A stretch of DNA of 6,523 bases, from contig JAJWCP010000080.1 in the NCBI GenBank assembly GCA_021617435.1, positions 1 to 6,523 of the forward strand, written 5' to 3'. Source of the DNA: Pseudomonadota bacterium. Lineage in GTDB: Bacteria; Pseudomonadota; Alphaproteobacteria; RF32; CAG-239. Both the position numbers and the translations under genes were made by a program. Below, piece after piece: positions 1 to 5,942 of this stretch. The notes under the pieces are model-generated. The model made no database searches, was not told the DNA's origin, and saw only the letters and a program-made list of their open reading frames with translations. Position 1 is the first letter of the stretch, and each line of letters opens with the position of its first letter.

Positions 1-36
1 CCGTTTGGCGGTGAGCTTAAAAAGATTTCAGACTTG

Positions 37-1314
37 TTATTTTTGTCCGGCTTTTGCGGAGTTTCCGGTTTTAGCAGTCGTGTCGGCTTTGGCGGCAGAG
101 CCTGCCTTTGCCGCTGTTGAATTTGCCGCTTTATCGGTTTTGACCGGTTGCGCTGCTTTAGCTTTTGCCGCGGTTCTATCTGCTGTTGCCGCTTCGGCTT
201 TTTTCATGGAATCTTTCAAGGTTCCGCCTTTGGCATCGCTTGCTTTGGCGTTTTCATCTTTGGGCTTAGCTTCCACCTCAATGATTTCCGGCGCTTTTTT
301 CTTAACAATCGGGAACACTTTAACTCCGCGGAAAATTTCTGTTTTTTCCGGTTCGTCTATCGGCTGAACCGCCTTCGGGTTAATGCGCATCGGGTCGCGC
401 ACCGGCTCAAACACCACTTCGCCGCTAACCGGATCCTGATAGGTATCGGCCGGAGCCCATTTTTTGCCGGGAACTTGCCCCGTACTTGTGGTTGTTTGTG
501 TTATGGTAACTGAAGTTTGCGCTTTAGGCGCTTTAGCTTGCGGTGCGGCTTTCGGAGTATTGTTTTGTGCTTTTGCTGCCGGTTTTTCAGCCGCTTGCGG
601 ACTAGGCGCGCTTCCGTCATTTAAAATCGGAGCTAACGGATAAGCATCTTTGGGCAGGCGCAACAGCATATAGCCGGAGCCGCCGCCATAAGCTGGTCCG
701 GATAAGCCGACTGAATAATAACCGCCGATATAACCGTAATCTAAGTCAATATAATCAATTGCAAACAAGGTTTTAATCGTAGTGTTGCCGATGGTGGTCA
801 TTTTGCATGAATATCCGGCGTCTTCTAAAATGATATTGCTGGAATTTTTAACATAAACCAAAGTTTCTGCCGGTTTGCAGGTCGGGTGTTGTCCGTTATA
901 GGTAACATTATAGTTAAGTACCAAATTTAATGACTTATTGCCAAGTGATGCCGAAACATCAGTGATTTTCACATCATCAATATACATATTTGCCGGAGTA
1001 ACGCCGACCGTAATCGGCAAAGTAATGTAATTTTCAGTGCAAACATGGCTTGAAGGGTCGGCCGAACAAATTAAGGCTTTGTTTTGAGCGTTGTTGTCCA
1101 AAAGGTGCATTAACGAGTTGTAAATGTATTCTTTTGACATTGAAATTTTAGCCGGAGCGCATTGCTTGGAGCGGCAAACAACTACTGCACTCGGCATATT
1201 GATATGCGGTTGCCAAACTTCGGCTCTTTGAACTCCGCTGTATGGGCTGTTGCAGGCGGCAACGGCAAACAGCGATGCAATGGTGGGCAGACTCAAAGTT
1301 ATTTTCTTAAACAC
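37..1314 (-). CDS. Putative lipoprotein of unknown function, Cys-containing N-terminal domain and Ala/Lys-rich tail
   Basis: I do not recognise this 425-residue protein. It starts at GTG (complement of 1312-1314), supported by AAGGAA about 7 nt upstream. Residues 1-20 form a lipoprotein signal peptide (KK, hydrophobic core, VAA before Cys21), so the mature protein is probably membrane-anchored by lipid and periplasmic. Residues about 22-225 look like one globular domain with six cysteines (47, 52, 83, 92, 146, 170), an even number that would suit disulfides, and a Gly/Tyr-rich stretch at about 190-215. From about 235 the sequence becomes low-complexity (Ala, Pro, Lys, Gln). A more ordinary segment at about 283-350 (PGKKWAPADTYQDP, then charged residues) interrupts it, followed by an almost pure Ala/Lys/Thr/Asp tail to the end. 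The tail could span the periplasm or bind an anionic polymer; that is inference. The gene is divergent from the nuclease gene. CDS confidence is high; function is unknown. Confidence 0.85.
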   Translation of the reverse strand: MFKKITLSLPTIASLFAVAACNSPYSGVQRAEVWQPHINMPSAVVVCRSKQCAPAKISMSKEYIYNSLMHLLDNNAQNKALICSADPSSHVCTENYITLPITVGVTPANMYIDDVKITDVSASLGNKSLNLVLNYNVTYNGQHPTCKPAETLVYVKNSSNIILEDAGYSCKMTTIGNTTIKTLFAIDYIDLDYGYIGGYYSVGLSGPAYGGGSGYMLLRLPKDAYPLAPILNDGSAPSPQAAEKPAAKAQNNTPKAAPQAKAPKAQTSVTITQTTTSTGQVPGKKWAPADTYQDPVSGEVVFEPVRDPMRINPKAVQPIDEPEKTEIFRGVKVFPIVKKKAPEIIEVEAKPKDENAKASDAKGGTLKDSMKKAEAATADRTAAKAKAAQPVKTDKAANSTAAKAGSAAKADTTAKTGNSAKAGQK

Positions 1315-1396
1315 GGTACAATTCCTTAAACAATTAACCTATTTTATTTGTTAAAATAACCTAATAATATGAAAGAATCGTAAATAAAATTTAAGC

Positions 1397-1424
1397 TTGA
1401 GAAAAAATTATAAATATCTATACT
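1397..1424 (+). promoter_or_regulatory. Predicted sigma70-type promoter of the nuclease gene
   Basis: TTGAGA (1397-1402) and TATACT (1419-1424) are separated by 16 bp, a good match to the -35/-10 consensus. Transcription would start near 1431, leaving a leader of about 15 nt that contains the ribosome binding site AGAGGTG (1435-1441) before the ATG at 1446. The 7-bp inverted repeat CTTGAGA (1396-1402) / TCTCAAG (1430-1436) flanks the core promoter and could be an operator, though it is short enough to be chance. Confidence 0.6.
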
Positions 1425-1445
1425 CTTGGTCTCAAGAGGTGAAAT

Positions 1446-1925
1446 ATGAAATTTATAGGTTTGCTTGCGGCTTTTTTATGTGCTTTTAGTTTGCCGGCAA
1501 GGGCGGATTATCAAGCGGTTGACGGCGACAGTCTGGTTGTGGACGGCGTAAAAATTCGCCTTGTCGGGATTGATTCGCCCGAATATGACCAGTGGTGCAA
1601 AAAAGCTTCCGGCAAAAAGTATAAATGCGGCGAAAAAGCCTCTGAATACATGAAAAAGATGATTGCAAGCGGCAAAAAGCAACATCAAAAGATAAAATGT
1701 GAAAATCATGGAGCTGACCGCTACGACCGCACTTTAAGCGTTTGTTATTTAGGAAAGCTGAATTTAAACGCTGAGATGGTAAAATCAGGATGGGCGGTAA
1801 CTTATCGGCATGATATGTTCAAAGCTGCCGAATCTGAGGCTAAAAAAGCAAAAAGAGGGGTTTGGCAGGGTAAATTTATGCGTCCGGAACTTCACCGAAT
1901 GCTTAAAAGATTAACAAAAAGCTAA
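1446..1925 (+). CDS. Secreted thermonuclease-like nuclease (staphylococcal nuclease family)
   Basis: This 159-residue protein belongs to the SNase/thermonuclease family, Ca2+-dependent enzymes that cut DNA and RNA at phosphodiester bonds. Residues 1-20 are a Sec signal peptide (MKF, hydrophobic core, cleavage probably after ARA), so the enzyme acts in the periplasm or outside the cell. By alignment from memory with staphylococcal nuclease, the active-site residues are present: Asp28 in DGDS (Asp21), Arg38 in IRLVGIDSPE (Arg35), Asp43 (Asp40), Ser44 in place of Thr41, Glu46 (Glu43), and Arg95 in RYDRTL (Arg87). Extra cysteines at 51, 61, 85 and 100 in the mature part could form disulfides after export. 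The start is well placed behind AGAGGTG. It is transcribed from its own promoter, and no terminator is visible before the rplU promoter. Biological role (nutrient scavenging, DNA degradation) is not shown by context. Confidence 0.92.
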   Translation: MKFIGLLAAFLCAFSLPARADYQAVDGDSLVVDGVKIRLVGIDSPEYDQWCKKASGKKYKCGEKASEYMKKMIASGKKQHQKIKCENHGADRYDRTLSVCYLGKLNLNAEMVKSGWAVTYRHDMFKAAESEAKKAKRGVWQGKFMRPELHRMLKRLTKS

Positions 1926-1954
1926 ACTTTATTTAAAAATATCAGAAATTATTA

Positions 1955-1982
1955 TTGACACCGACAAAAAGTTATGTATATT
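1955..1982 (+). promoter_or_regulatory. Predicted strong sigma70-type promoter of the rplU-rpmA operon
   Basis: A perfect -35 TTGACA (1955-1960) lies 16 bp before TATATT (1977-1982), in the 105-bp gap between the nuclease gene and rplU. Initiation near 1989 would give a leader of about 40 nt, ending in the ribosome binding site AGGTGA (2019-2024) ahead of the ATG at 2031. A near-consensus promoter fits highly expressed ribosomal protein genes. The leader is too short for an obvious structured autoregulatory element and I see none. Confidence 0.72.
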
Positions 1983-2030
1983 GCAAGACAACGTTTTATG
2001 TTTAAATCAAACAAAATTAGGTGAATAAAA

Positions 2031-2333
2031 ATGTACGCAGTAATTAAAACAGGCGGAAAACAATACAAAGTTGCAACAGGTGATGTTGTAAAAATTGAAA
2101 AAATCGCCGGTGAAGAAGGTAAAGAAGTAATTTTTAACGAAGTTTTAGCTTTAGATGAAACTGTCGGCACTCCGTTGGTTTCAGGCGCAAGCGTTAAAGC
2201 TTTGGTTGTTAAACAGGCTAAAGACGCTAAAGTTATTATCTTTAAAAAGAAAAGAAGACACAACTATCGCCGTAAAAACGGTCACAGACAGTTTGTTACA
2301 TTGGTTAAAATTACCGATATTTGCGGTAAATAA
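2031..2333 (+). CDS. rplU: Large ribosomal subunit protein bL21
   Basis: This 100-residue protein is bL21, a component of the 50S subunit that binds 23S rRNA. The N-terminus MYAVIKTGGKQYKV is the family signature. The basic segment IIFKKKRRHNYRRKNGHRQ at about residues 70-88 is the conserved rRNA-binding part near the C-terminus, followed by the usual TLVKI strand. Length is typical for bacterial L21, with no C-terminal extension of the kind seen in some alphaproteobacteria. It is the first gene of the operon and rpmA follows after 21 nt, the near-universal arrangement. Identification is firm. Confidence 0.98.
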   Translation: MYAVIKTGGKQYKVATGDVVKIEKIAGEEGKEVIFNEVLALDETVGTPLVSGASVKALVVKQAKDAKVIIFKKKRRHNYRRKNGHRQFVTLVKITDICGK

Positions 2334-2354
2334 TAAGGGTTAAGGAGATATAAG

Positions 2355-2606
2355 ATGGCACATAAGAAGTCAGGCGGTAGCTCATCAAACGGACGCGATT
2401 CTATTGGACGTCGTTTAGGCGTTAAAAAGTTTGGCGGCGAAGCTGTTATTCCTGGAAACATCATTATCCGTCAGCGCGGAACTAAGTATCATGCAGGCTC
2501 AAATGTTGATATGGGTAAAGACCACACCATTTTTGCCGTGGCTGAAGGTAAAGTTGAATTCAAGAAAAAAGAAGATAAAGTGTTCGTTTCTGTTGTGAAC
2601 GAATAA
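2355..2606 (+). CDS. rpmA: Large ribosomal subunit protein bL27
   Basis: This 83-residue protein is bL27, whose N-terminal tail reaches the peptidyl transferase centre of the 50S subunit and helps position tRNA. Diagnostic motifs are the N-terminus MAHKKSGGSSSNGRDS, then GRRLGVKKFGG, IIIRQRGTKYHAG and MGKDHTIFA. The N-terminus begins directly with MAHKK, so the cleavable leader found in Firmicutes L27 is absent, as expected for Proteobacteria. The start is supported by AAGGAG (2343-2348) about 6 nt upstream. It is cotranscribed with rplU and followed by a hairpin terminator. Confidence 0.98.
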   Translation: MAHKKSGGSSSNGRDSIGRRLGVKKFGGEAVIPGNIIIRQRGTKYHAGSNVDMGKDHTIFAVAEGKVEFKKKEDKVFVSVVNE

Positions 2607-2626
2607 GATGAACACAATTCAGGCGG

Positions 2627-2655
2627 AGGGGGTGCAAGTTCACCCCCTTTGTTTT
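2627..2655 (+). terminator. Intrinsic terminator or attenuator between rpmA and obgE
   Basis: AGGGGGTG (2627-2634) pairs with CACCCCCT (2641-2648) around the 6-nt loop CAAGTT. G-U pairs can extend the stem, and the hairpin is followed by TTGTTTT. The 8-bp, GC-rich stem with a T-rich tail is a good Rho-independent terminator, although the T-run is interrupted by one G. It would separate abundant ribosomal-protein transcription from obgE, with partial readthrough probable. Confidence 0.7.
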
Positions 2656-2680
2656 ACGGTGCAAACGGTTTGATTAAATT
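2653..2680 (+). promoter_or_regulatory. Weak candidate promoter for obgE
   Basis: TTTACG (2653-2658) and TAAATT (2675-2680), 16 bp apart, are the best-spaced boxes I can find between the terminator and the obgE start; initiation would fall near 2687. Both boxes deviate from consensus, and obgE may instead depend on readthrough from rplU-rpmA. Confidence 0.25.
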
Positions 2681-2699
2681 GTAAACAGGCTTTAAAGTA

Positions 2700-3749
2700 A
2701 TGAAGTTTTTAGACCAAGCAAAGATTTTTGTTAAATCAGGCGACGGTGGCAGAGGGTGCGTTTCTTTCCGTCGTGAAAAATATATTGAGTTTGGCGGTCC
2801 TAACGGCGGCGACGGCGGCAAGGGCGGCAGCGTTATTTTTGAAGCGGTTGAAAATTTAAACACCCTGATTGATTTTCGCTATCAGCAACATTTTAAGGCT
2901 CAACGCGGGCAGCACGGTATGGGCTCGGAAATGGCCGGAGCCAAAGGCGAAGATTTAATCATTAAAGTTCCGGTCGGTACGGAAATTGTGGCCGATGACG
3001 GCGAAACGGTTTTAGCCGATATGGTCACCGCCGGTCAGCGCTTTATGATAGCAAAAGGCGGCGATGGCGGACGCGGCAACACTCGTTTTAAAACCTCAAC
3101 CAACCAAGCTCCTCGTTATGCCGAGCCCGGTTGGCCGGGGGAAGAAATGTGGGTTTGGCTCAAGCTCAAAATTATTGCCGATGTCGGCTTAATCGGCTTG
3201 CCCAATGCCGGTAAATCAACCTTTTTATCGGCGGTTACTAAGGCTCGTCCGAAAATTGCCGATTATCCGTTCACCACTTTGCATCCGCATTTGGGTGTGG
3301 CTTGGGTTGATAACCGCGAGGTTGTGCTTGCCGATATTCCGGGGTTGATTGAAGGCGCTCATGACGGTGTTGGCTTGGGTGACAGATTCTTAAAGCACGT
3401 TGAGCGCTGCGCCGCGTTTTTGCATTTGATAGACGCCACAGCTGAAGATGTGGTTACCTCGTATAAAACGATTCGCCGCGAGCTTGAATTGTATAAATCA
3501 TCATTAATTAACAAGCCTGAAATTGTGGCGTTAAACAAGTGCGACAGCATCAGTGAAAAAGAGCAAAAAGCCAAAATTCAGGCGCTTGAAAAAGTTACCG
3601 GTGGCAAAGTGTACGCTATTTCCGCCGTTGCTAAACTTGGCGTGCAAGATTGCCTGCGCGCTGTATCTGAATATGTAGCGCGCCATAACCAAGCGCAAAA
3701 CGAATCTGCCGCTGCGGTTGAGAAAAAGCCGTGGTCGCCCTTAGATTAA
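2700..3749 (+). CDS. obgE: Obg-family GTPase, 50S subunit assembly factor
   Basis: This 349-residue protein is the essential GTPase ObgE/CgtA, which binds the 50S subunit late in assembly and links ribosome maturation to ppGpp and growth control. Residues 1-158 form the glycine-rich Obg fold (SGDGGRGC, GGPNGGDGGKGG, GGDGGRGN). The G domain follows: G1 GLPNAGKST at 166-174, switch I Thr192/193 in YPFTTL, G3 DIPG at 212-215, G4 NKCD at 279-282 and G5 SAV at 308-310. It ends shortly after with a 20-30 residue tail and has no OCT domain, as in Proteobacteria generally. The ATG at 2700 gives the canonical MKFLDQAKI start. Its ribosome binding site is poor (ACAGG about 10 nt upstream), in line with modest expression. 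The rsfS start codon lies 16 nt after its stop codon. Confidence 0.97.
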   Translation: MKFLDQAKIFVKSGDGGRGCVSFRREKYIEFGGPNGGDGGKGGSVIFEAVENLNTLIDFRYQQHFKAQRGQHGMGSEMAGAKGEDLIIKVPVGTEIVADDGETVLADMVTAGQRFMIAKGGDGGRGNTRFKTSTNQAPRYAEPGWPGEEMWVWLKLKIIADVGLIGLPNAGKSTFLSAVTKARPKIADYPFTTLHPHLGVAWVDNREVVLADIPGLIEGAHDGVGLGDRFLKHVERCAAFLHLIDATAEDVVTSYKTIRRELELYKSSLINKPEIVALNKCDSISEKEQKAKIQALEKVTGGKVYAISAVAKLGVQDCLRAVSEYVARHNQAQNESAAAVEKKPWSPLD

Positions 3750-3765
3750 AATTGGAGTTAATATC

Positions 3766-4107
3766 GTGGAAAAACAAGAAGATAAAATTTTAGAAATTGT
3801 TAAAACAACCTTATATGACAATAAGGCTGAAGATGTGGTAGTGCTTGATTTAAAAGGCAAAACCTCAATCGCCGAGTATATGGTAATTGCGAGCGGAACT
3901 TCACAACGCCATGTTGCCTCATTGGCTGAAAAAGTGCATGAAAACTTAAAGAAAGCCGGTTTTACCTCTTCAATGGAAGGTGAAGATAAAGCTGATTGGG
4001 TTTTGATTGATGCCTTTGACGTGATTGTGCATATCTTTAAGCCGGAAGTGCGCGATTTTTACAGTCTTGAAAAAATGTGGCAGTCAGCCGCTAACAAGCG
4101 CAAATAA
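3766..4107 (+). CDS. rsfS: Ribosomal silencing factor RsfS
   Basis: This 113-residue protein is RsfS (formerly YbeB/Iojap family). It binds uL14 on the 50S subunit and blocks joining with the 30S, reducing translation in stationary phase or starvation. Recognisable motifs are VVLDLKGKTS at about 25-34, ASGTSQRHV at about 42-50, and the conserved C-terminal block ADWVLIDAFDVIVHIF...EVRDFYSLEKMW at about 76-105. Length is typical. The start is GTG, chosen because GGAG (3754-3757) lies 8 nt upstream and translation from it gives the usual length. It directly follows obgE. In many alphaproteobacteria nadD, and often proB, lie between these two genes; here they do not. It is the last gene before a strong hairpin. 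Confidence 0.96.
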   Translation: MEKQEDKILEIVKTTLYDNKAEDVVVLDLKGKTSIAEYMVIASGTSQRHVASLAEKVHENLKKAGFTSSMEGEDKADWVLIDAFDVIVHIFKPEVRDFYSLEKMWQSAANKRK

Positions 4108-4111
4108 AAAC

Positions 4112-4139
4112 AAAAGCGGAGAGCAAATTCTCCGCTTTT
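4112..4139. terminator. Bidirectional intrinsic terminator between rsfS and the convergent small gene
   Basis: AAAAGCGGAGA (4112-4122) and TCTCCGCTTTT (4129-4139) form a perfect 11-bp stem around a 6-nt loop. On the plus strand the stem runs into TTTTAATTTATT; on the minus strand it runs into TTTTGTTTTTATTT. It can therefore end transcription of rsfS from the left and of the small gene (stop codon at complement of 4143-4145) from the right. Confidence 0.88.
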
Positions 4140-4142
4140 AAT

Positions 4143-4527
4143 TTATTGCATGGCGTTGGTAATAAAGTAAAATCGGCAATCTTGCGTTTCGCATGGTGAG
4201 CAGGCGGCGTCAATGTCATTAATAGTTACATTTACCAAGCATTTAATGTCATCAGAACAGCTTTTATCACCAAAAAATTTTCCGTATACTACACTCCCGT
4301 TGTCGTTTTCGCTACCGCAGCGGGCTAAGTCGTCTTTCCATTCTTTGGCGAGGTTAAATAAAGTTATGCAGAGTTTTTTTGACGACGGGTTTCAACGCCG
4401 ATTCCGAGTTCATTTCGTGTGTTCTTAAATATCCAAACATTGTTGCCGATTTATTTGACCTGGACACTCCGGTCAAGCCGGAGTGTGACAGAGTGTGGTG
4501 TAAAAAGCGGCTGAAATATGATTTCAT
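4143..4527 (-). pseudogene. Frameshifted small Cys-rich protein gene carrying a REP-like palindrome
   Basis: The gene starts at ATG (complement of 4525-4527), preceded by GAGGAGA with about 10 nt spacing, and begins MKSYFSRFLHH. In the starting frame it stops at 4354. If one A is skipped in the A7 run (T7 at 4374-4380 on the plus strand), the frame continues to TAA at 4143-4145, immediately before the terminator, giving a 127-residue product. The downstream part (ITLFNLAKEWKDDLARCG, then GKFFGDKSC, ending FYFITNAMQ) looks like real protein. It has seven cysteines (about residues 53, 70, 90, 96, 109, 112, 117) and no usable start codon of its own after the upstream TGA. Residues about 11-25 are encoded by a REP-like palindrome. 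No signal peptide or known family is evident. Possible readings are a decayed gene, a sequencing indel, or slippage on the A-run. Function is unknown. Confidence 0.55.
4459..4490. repeat. REP-like palindromic element
   Basis: ACACTCCGG (4464-4472) and CCGGAGTGT (4478-4486) form a perfect 9-bp stem around TCAAG. Read on the minus strand the layout is TGTCA-CA-CTCCGG-CTTGA-CCGGAG-TG-TCCAGG, the same arrangement as the REP-like palindromes scattered through alphaproteobacterial genomes (TGTCA, CCGG stem around CTTGA, TCCAGG). It lies in the 5' part of the broken small gene, in an open frame where it encodes SHSGLTGVS. Only one copy is visible here, so dispersed repetition is inferred from form, not observed. 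Confidence 0.6.
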
Positions 4528-4624
4528 GATAAAAAATCTCCTCAAAAAGTTAAATTTAAGAAGATTTTAGCTCGCGTTTTTCAATATTTACGAGTCCTGC
4601 TTGTGTATAAGTTGTAATACCCAC

Positions 4625-4658
4625 AATAAAACCCCGCGTGAAAAATAACATGCAGGGT
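4625..4658 (-). terminator. Intrinsic terminator of the SPOR-nagZ-tatA operon
   Basis: On the minus strand ACCCTGCATG (complement of 4649-4658) pairs with CACGCGGGGT (complement of 4631-4640) around an 8-nt T-rich loop. The stem is 10 bp with one wobble and one mismatch, and TTTTATT follows. It begins about 24 nt after the stop codon of the TatA-like gene and closes the minus-strand operon. Confidence 0.68.
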
Positions 4659-4682
4659 AAAATGTGTTATCAAGCCAACAAA

Positions 4683-4874
4683 TTATTTGTTTTCTTTGTT
4701 CTTTTTAGCCTTTTCAGCTTTTTCTTTAACTTTTTGCACCCCCTGTTTGGTGCTGTTTTTCACGGTTTCGGAAAATTCTTTAAAAAATTCTTTTAATTCA
4801 GGCAGTCTGTCAGCTGAAAAAATAGCAACCACCACAATAAACACCAAAACCCAACTCCAAAAACCAAAAAACAT
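4683..4874 (-). CDS. tatA: TatA/TatB-like twin-arginine translocase subunit
   Basis: This 63-residue protein has TatA/B family architecture: a short N-terminal membrane helix (about residues 6-20, WSWVLVFIVVVAIFS), a tight turn with DRLPEL (22-27), an amphipathic helix (about 27-42, LKEFFKEFSETVKNS) and a Lys/Glu-rich cytoplasmic tail. TatA multimers form the conduit by which TatBC exports folded proteins. The usual hinge motif Phe-Gly is replaced by Phe-Ser-Ala, and no polar Gln/Glu is seen early in the membrane helix, so the assignment rests on architecture, LPEL and position. The ATG shares its A with the nagZ stop codon (TAATG), and GGAG lies within the nagZ end, so translation is probably coupled. 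nagZ followed by tat genes is common in alphaproteobacteria, but tatB and tatC do not follow here; a terminator does. It could be TatB or a diverged paralogue. Confidence 0.78.
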   Translation of the reverse strand: MFFGFWSWVLVFIVVVAIFSADRLPELKEFFKEFSETVKNSTKQGVQKVKEKAEKAKKNKENK

Positions 4875-5935
4875 TACTTTTCTCCTTGTTGCATCTGATG
4901 CAGTATTTCGGTTGCATCATAATTAATTTCTTCAGCGTTATGCGAGCGTAAAAACTCGCTGTAAATTTCACGCTCTTGACTTGATTGTATTGATTTTTTT
5001 GTTTTTTGCAAAACATTTTTTACATTATTAAGCCTCTCAAGCGCAATATCGGTTAAAAACCTGCCGCTTTCGTATACTTCCTGCAAGGAAAAAATATCGC
5101 CGTTACAGTAACATACTGCGTCACAACCGGCATTCCAAGCTGCTGTTGCCCGCTCATGCACACTGCCTTTAAGCGCTTGCATTTCAAGCGCGTCTGACAG
5201 CAAAAAGCCGTTAACCCCGATTCGCGACCTAATAATTTCATCAATTCCGCGTTTGGAAAAGGTTATAGGGGCTTGATTATCAATCTCGGTTACCAAAATA
5301 TGCGCTGTCATTGCCATAGGGCAATCATTGTTTGTAATAAACGGATAAAAATCTTTTTCCATATCCGCAAGCCCGCAAGTTATGGTCGGCAACAGCAAAT
5401 GTGGGTCGTTAGTTGCGCGTCCATGCCCTGGCAAGTGCTTTAAGCAAGGACAAACACCCGATTCGGCATAAGCTTTCCACATAATGCGCCCTAAATTCGC
5501 CACTGTTTTTTCATTTGAACTTATGCACCTACCTTTAAGCGCGATGGTGGTTTGCTCGTATTCAACGTCCAGTACTGGCGCAAAGTTAAGATTAGCGCCA
5601 AGATTAAGCATATCTTCGGCAATAATTTCACAATGTGATTTGGCAATTTGCTCTGAGTCGGCATCGCCTAAAGTTTTAGCCCAAGCATAATCATAACCGA
5701 GCGTTTTTAAGCGGTTAACCCGTCCGCCTTCTTCATCAAGAGCAATCAACACATCATCGCGTCCGATAACTTCTTTAATTTCAGCGTTCAGGCTTTTTAA
5801 TTGCTCTTTGCTTGCAATATTGCGTCCGAACAACGAAATCCCGAGCGGATTTGCTTTTTCAAGCAAAAACTTTTCATCATCGGTCAGTTTGGTGCCGCTG
5901 ACTGATAATATAGCGGCAAAAATCGGTTTTTCCAT
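4874..5935 (-). CDS. nagZ: Beta-N-acetylhexosaminidase, glycoside hydrolase family 3
   Basis: This 353-residue cytoplasmic enzyme removes N-acetylglucosamine from GlcNAc-1,6-anhydro-muropeptides during peptidoglycan recycling. In species with inducible AmpC its products signal through AmpR. Family motifs are LFGRN (35-39), the substrate-binding ALDEEGGRVNRL (65-76, usually DQEGG), KHLPGHG (166-172) and NDPH (176-179), whose Asp177-His179 pair corresponds to the NagZ general acid/base dyad, and LLSDALEM (245-252) with Asp248 as the expected nucleophile. The first half of the dyad motif normally reads D-S/T-H; here it is D-P-H. Length is normal for a single-domain NagZ. There is no signal peptide. 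The start ATG lies 7 nt after the stop of the SPOR gene, with AGGAAG overlapping that stop, and its own stop overlaps the next start, so the three genes form one operon. Confidence 0.94.
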   Translation of the reverse strand: MEKPIFAAILSVSGTKLTDDEKFLLEKANPLGISLFGRNIASKEQLKSLNAEIKEVIGRDDVLIALDEEGGRVNRLKTLGYDYAWAKTLGDADSEQIAKSHCEIIAEDMLNLGANLNFAPVLDVEYEQTTIALKGRCISSNEKTVANLGRIMWKAYAESGVCPCLKHLPGHGRATNDPHLLLPTITCGLADMEKDFYPFITNNDCPMAMTAHILVTEIDNQAPITFSKRGIDEIIRSRIGVNGFLLSDALEMQALKGSVHERATAAWNAGCDAVCYCNGDIFSLQEVYESGRFLTDIALERLNNVKNVLQKTKKSIQSSQEREIYSEFLRSHNAEEINYDATEILHQMQQGEK

Positions 5936-5942
5936 AATCTTC

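Noticed and set aside
5..513. Open frames on the plus strand opposite the lipoprotein tail
   Set aside because: They are antisense to a low-complexity Ala/Lys-rich coding region, which produces long open frames by composition; they have no plausible ribosome binding site or domain.
1335..1372. AT-rich inverted repeat ATTTTA / TAAAAT and near-repeat of AACCT in the divergent intergenic region
   Set aside because: The stem is only six A/T pairs in very AT-rich DNA, without GC base pairs or a convincing position relative to the lipoprotein start; no clear promoter boxes for the lipoprotein could be defined there.
1926..2030. Structured ribosomal protein leader upstream of rplU
   Set aside because: The predicted leader is only about 40 nt and shows no stable pairing or known leader motif.
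4481..4497. Direct repeat GAGTGTG at 10-bp spacing, considered as an iteron or CRISPR-like unit
   Set aside because: There are only two copies, one of them part of the REP-like palindrome; no further units follow.
4213..4570. Short plus-strand frames in the region after rsfS
   Set aside because: The minus-strand reading has a good start, ribosome binding site, natural-looking cysteine-rich protein and a terminator; the plus-strand frames have none of these.
4571..4624. Promoter for the small broken gene
   Set aside because: Boxes such as TTGAAA with a downstream TTCTTA are too weak to support a call, though some promoter is expected here because an operon terminator lies just upstream.
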